Part shown: positions 9,101 through 12,500 of the stretch, in pieces
Layout: each line of letters opens with the position of its first letter
How positions within the stretch are numbered: position 1 is the first letter of the stretch
Notes under the pieces: generated by a model
Database searches by the model: none
What the model was told of the DNA's origin: nothing
The model's input: only the letters and a program-made list of their open reading frames with translations
Assembly (NCBI RefSeq): GCF_042767895.1
Contig: NC_091567.1
Location: 27,044,556 to 27,057,055 of the forward strand
Direction: 5' to 3'
DNA: 12,500 nt
From: Penaeus vannamei
Taxonomy: Eukaryota; Arthropoda; Malacostraca; Decapoda; Penaeidae
Program-made: the position numbers and the translations under genes

Positions 9101-12100
9101 GTGATTGTTCTTTTATAGATATTTTTTGTAACCAGCGGGATTGTTCATTTATAGATATTTTTTGTAACCAGCGTGATTGTTATTTTATAGATATTTTTTG
9201 TAACCAGCGTGATTGTTATTTTATAGATATTTTTTGCAACCAGCGTGATTGTTATTTTATAGATATTTTTTGCACCCAGCGTGATTGTTATTTTATAGAT
9301 ATTTTTTGTAACCAGCGTGATTGTTCTTTTATAGATATTTTTTGCACCCAGCGTGATTGTTATTTTATAGATATTTTTTGTAACCAGCGGGATTGTTCAT
9401 TTATAGATATTTTTTGTAACCAGCGTGATTGTTCTTTTATAGATATTTTTTGCAACCAGCGTGATTGTTATTTTATAGATATTTTTTGCAACCAGCGTGA
9501 TTGTTATTTTATAGATATTTTTTGTAACCAGCGTGATTGTTCTTTTATAGATATTTTTTGTAACCAGCGTGATTGTTATTTTATAGATATTTTTTGCAAC
9601 CAGCGTGATTGTTATTTTATAGATATTTTTTGTAACCAGCGTGATTGTTATTTTATAGATATTTTTTGCAACCAGCGTGATTGTTATTTTATAGATATTT
9701 TTTGCAACCAGCGTGATTGTTATTTTATAGATATTTTTTGCACCCAGCGTGATTGTTATTTTATAGATATTTTTTGTAACCAGCGTGATTGTTCTTTTAT
9801 AGATATTTTTTGCAACCAGCGTGATTGTTATTTTATAGATATTTTTTGCACCCAGCGTGATTGTTATTTTATAGATATTTTTTGTAACCAGCGGGATTGT
9901 TCATTTATAGATATTTTTTGTAACCAGCGTGATTGTTATTTTATAGATATTTTTTGCACCCAGCGTGATTGTTATTTTATAGATATTTTTTGCAACCAGC
10001 GTGATTGTTATTTTATAGATATTTTTTGTAACCAGCGTGATTGTTCTTTTATAGATATTTTTTGCAACCAGCGTGATTGTTCTTTTATAGATATTTTTTG
10101 CAACCAGCGTGATTGTTCTTTTATAGATATTTTTTGTAACCAGCGTGATTGTTCTTTTATAGATATTTTTTGTAACCAGCGTGATTGTTCTTTTATAGAT
10201 ATTTTTTGTAACCAGCGTGATTGTTCTTTTATAGATATTTTTTGTAACCAGCGTGATTGTTCTTTTATAGATATTTTTTGCAACCAGCGTGATTGTTCAT
10301 TTATAGATATTTTTTGCAACCAGCGTGATTGTTCTTTTATAGATATTTTTTGTAACCAGCGTGATTGTTCTTTTATAGATATTTTTTGCAACCAGCGTGA
10401 TTGTTATTTTATAGATATTTTTTGCAACCAGCGTGATTGTTATTTTATAGATATTTTTTGCAACCAGCGTGATTGTTATTTTATAGATATTTTTTGCAAC
10501 CAGCGTGATTGTTATTTTATAGATATTTTTTGCAACCAGCGTGATTGTTATTTTATAGATATTTTTTGCAACCAGCGTGATTGTTATTTTATAGATATTT
10601 TTTGTAACCAGCGTGATTGTTCTTTTATAGATATTTTTTGTAACCAGCGTGATTGTTCTTTTATAGATATTTTTTGCAACCAGCGTGATTGTTCTTTTAT
10701 AGATATTTTTTGCAACCAGCGTGATTGTTCTTTTATAGATATTTTTTGTAACCAGCGTGATTGTTATTTTATAGATATTTTTTGTAACCAGCGGGATTGT
10801 TCATTTATAGATATTTTTTGTAACCAGCGGGATTGTTCATTTATAGATATTTTTTGCAACCAGCGTGATTGTTCTTTTATAGATATTTTTTGTAACCAGC
10901 GTGATTGTTCTTTTATAGATATTTTTTGTAACCAGCGTGATTGTTCTTTTATAGATATTTTTTGTAACCAGCGTGATTGTTCTTTTATAGATATTTTTTG
11001 CAACCAGCGTGATTGTTATTTTATAGATATTTTTTGTAACCAGCGTGATTGTTATTTTATAGATATTTTTTGTAACCAGCGTGATTGTTCTTTTATAGAT
11101 ATTTTTTGCAACCAGCGTGATTGTTATTTTATAGATATTTTTTGCAACCAGCGTGATTGTTATTTTATAGATATTTTTTGCAACCAGCGTGATTGTTATT
11201 TTATAGATATTTTTTGCACCCAGCGTGATTGTTATTTTATAGATATTTTTTGCAACCAGCGTGATTGTTCTTTTATAGATATTTTTTGCAACCAGCGTGA
11301 TTGTTATTTTATAGATATTTTTTGCACCCAGCGTGATTGTTATTTTATAGATATTTTTTGCAACCAGCGTGATTGTTATTTTATAGATATTTTTTGCAAC
11401 CAGCGTGATTGTTATTTTATAGATATTTTTTGTAACCAGCGTGATTGTTCTTTTATAGATATTTTTTGCAACCAGCGTGATTGTTCTTTTATAGATATTT
11501 TTTGTAACCAGCGTGATTGTTCTTTTATAGATATTTTTTGTAACCAGCGTGATTGTTATTTTATAGATATTTTTTGTAACCAGCGTGATTGTTCTTTTAT
11601 AGATATTTTTTGCACCCAGCGTGATTGTTATTTTATAGATATTTTTTGCAACCAGCGTGATTGTTCTTTTATAGATATTTTTTGTAACCAGCGTGATTGT
11701 TATTTTATAGATATTTTTTGCAACCAGCGTGATTGTTATTTTATAGATATTTTTTGTAACCAGCGTGATTGTTCTTTTATAGATATTTTTTGTAACCAGC
11801 GTGATTGTTCTTTTATAGATATTTTTTGCAACCAGCGTGATTGTTCTTTTATAGATATTTTTTGTAACCAGCGTGATTGTTCTTTTATAGATATTTTTTG
11901 TAACCAGCGGGATTGTTCTTTTATAGATATTTTTTGTAACCAGCGTGATTGTTCTTTTATAGATATTTTTTGTAACCAGCGTGATTGTTCTTTTATAGAT
12001 ATTTTTTGTAACCAGCGTGATTGTTCTTTTATAGATATTTTTTGCAACCAGCGGGATTGTTATTTTATAGATATTTTTTGCACCCAGCGTGATTGTTATT

Positions 12101-12500
12101 TTATAGATATTTTTTGCAACCAGCGTGATTGTTCTTTTATAGATATTTTTTGCAACCAGCGTGATTGTTCTTTTATAGATATTTTTTGCAACCAGCGTGA
12201 TTGTTCTTTTATAGATATTTTTTGCAACCAGCGTGATTGTTCTTTTATAGATATTTTTTGCAACCAGCGGGATTGTTATTTTATAGATATTTTTTGTAAC
12301 CAGCGGGATTGTTATTTTATAGATATTTTTTGCAACCAGCGTGATTGTTCTTTTATAGATATTTTTTGCAACCAGCGTGATTGTTATTTTATAGATATTT
12401 TTTGCAACCAGCGTGATTGTTCTTTTATAGATATTTTTTGTAACCAGCGTGATTGTTCTTTTATAGATATTTTTTGCAACCAGCGTGATTGTTATTTTAT
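6181..12500 (+). repeat. 36-bp satellite/minisatellite array, 175 full units plus a partial, open at right edge
   Basis: Strictly head-to-tail units of 36 bp. Each reads AACCAGCGTGATTG, then TTCTTTTATAGATATTTTTT, then GC or GT, about 25-31 percent GC. Taking the first base of AACC as unit start, unit 1 begins at 6181 and partial unit 176 at 12478. The only length variants I found are three 35-bp units. Variation was seen at six positions: GC/GT before AACC; AACC/ACCC; GCGT/GCGG; GATTG/GAGTG; TCTTT/TATTT; TCTTT/TCATT. One plus-strand frame reads as a 12-residue periodic peptide FCNQRDCSFIDI (S or Y at position 8) over most of the array. There is no ATG on either strand within any unit, so I annotate a tandem repeat, not a protein. 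Function unknown; it could be a pericentromeric, subtelomeric or interstitial satellite block. Confidence 0.97.
8197..8445 (+). repeat. Indel cluster and five-unit block duplication within the satellite
   Basis: This stretch holds the only three 35-bp units (57, 62 and 63, at 8197, 8376 and 8411). Each has lost one T from the T6 run. It also holds both GAGTG variants. The pair 'GAGTG plus T deletion' occurs at 8202-8231 and again 179 bp later at 8381-8410, and the unit before each carries the same variants. The region separates the left array (units 1-57) from the right array, which carries the GCGG, ACCC and TCATT variants. Confidence 0.85.

Noticed and set aside
8496..12047. Four minus-strand open frames (8496-9059, 10008-10391, 10764-11003, 11736-12047) encoding KISI(K/N)EQSRWLQ repeats
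   Set aside because: Their ends are set simply by where TATTT-type units place a TAA on the minus strand. They begin at GTG or TTG from the repeat and are shadows of the satellite.
6181..12500. CRISPR array
   Set aside because: There are no unique spacers. The whole 36-bp unit is repeated without intervening variable sequence, and the context is eukaryotic.
6181..12500. Telomeric repeat
   Set aside because: The unit is 36 bp and AT-rich and contains no TTAGG or TTAGGG periodicity.

Overview
The window looks like intergenic DNA from a repeat-rich eukaryotic nuclear genome. I infer a decapod crustacean, most likely a penaeid-type shrimp. The basis is the very high density of long dinucleotide and trinucleotide microsatellites (AC, GA/CT, GAA/GAAGGA, AAT-like), a tRNA-derived SINE-like element, and a retroelement-like 3' end running into a CT repeat. 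There is no bacterial operon structure and no gene I can name. The organism call is inference from composition, not from a marker gene.

Layout: 1-196 is unique sequence with nothing recognisable. 197-660 is a decayed minisatellite (unit about 39 bp in its best pair). 661-1150 becomes increasingly purine-rich. 1155-1647 is a GAA/GAAGGA polypurine block framed by a 26-bp perfect direct repeat. 1671-1845 holds a short coding-like open stretch on the minus strand. 2036-2632 is an AC-repeat complex with two perfect tracts of almost equal length. 2633-3290 is largely unique non-coding DNA. 3292-3940 is an imperfect GGA/GAA purine-rich region. 3941-4170 is a minus-strand SINE-like element: a short-tandem tail, a body with a Pol III B-box-like site, and a 5' end replaced by a (GA)n tract at 4171-4407. 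4441-4690 is unique. 4691-4990 is a (CT)n tract, complementary to the GA tract. 5190-5330 resembles the 3' end of a retroelement or transcript, with AATAAA. 5454-5534 contains a good branch point, acceptor and donor set that could frame a 43-nt exon. 5896-6120 is a degenerate trinucleotide repeat.

The dominant object is a head-to-tail 36-bp tandem array from about 6138 to the right edge at 12500 (175 complete units counted from 6181, plus a partial one). It continues beyond the window. Variation is restricted to six positions in the unit plus a single-T deletion in three units. Variants are linked into unit haplotypes, the left third lacks the derived haplotypes, and a five-unit block is duplicated. 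Because 36 is a multiple of 3, one plus-strand frame reads as a 12-residue periodic peptide over almost the entire array. The three T deletions cancel and restore that frame. The array has no ATG on either strand, so I treat it as a satellite and not a gene.

No genes can be shown to work together here. The biological interest is in repeat birth, homogenisation and possible transcription of the satellite.
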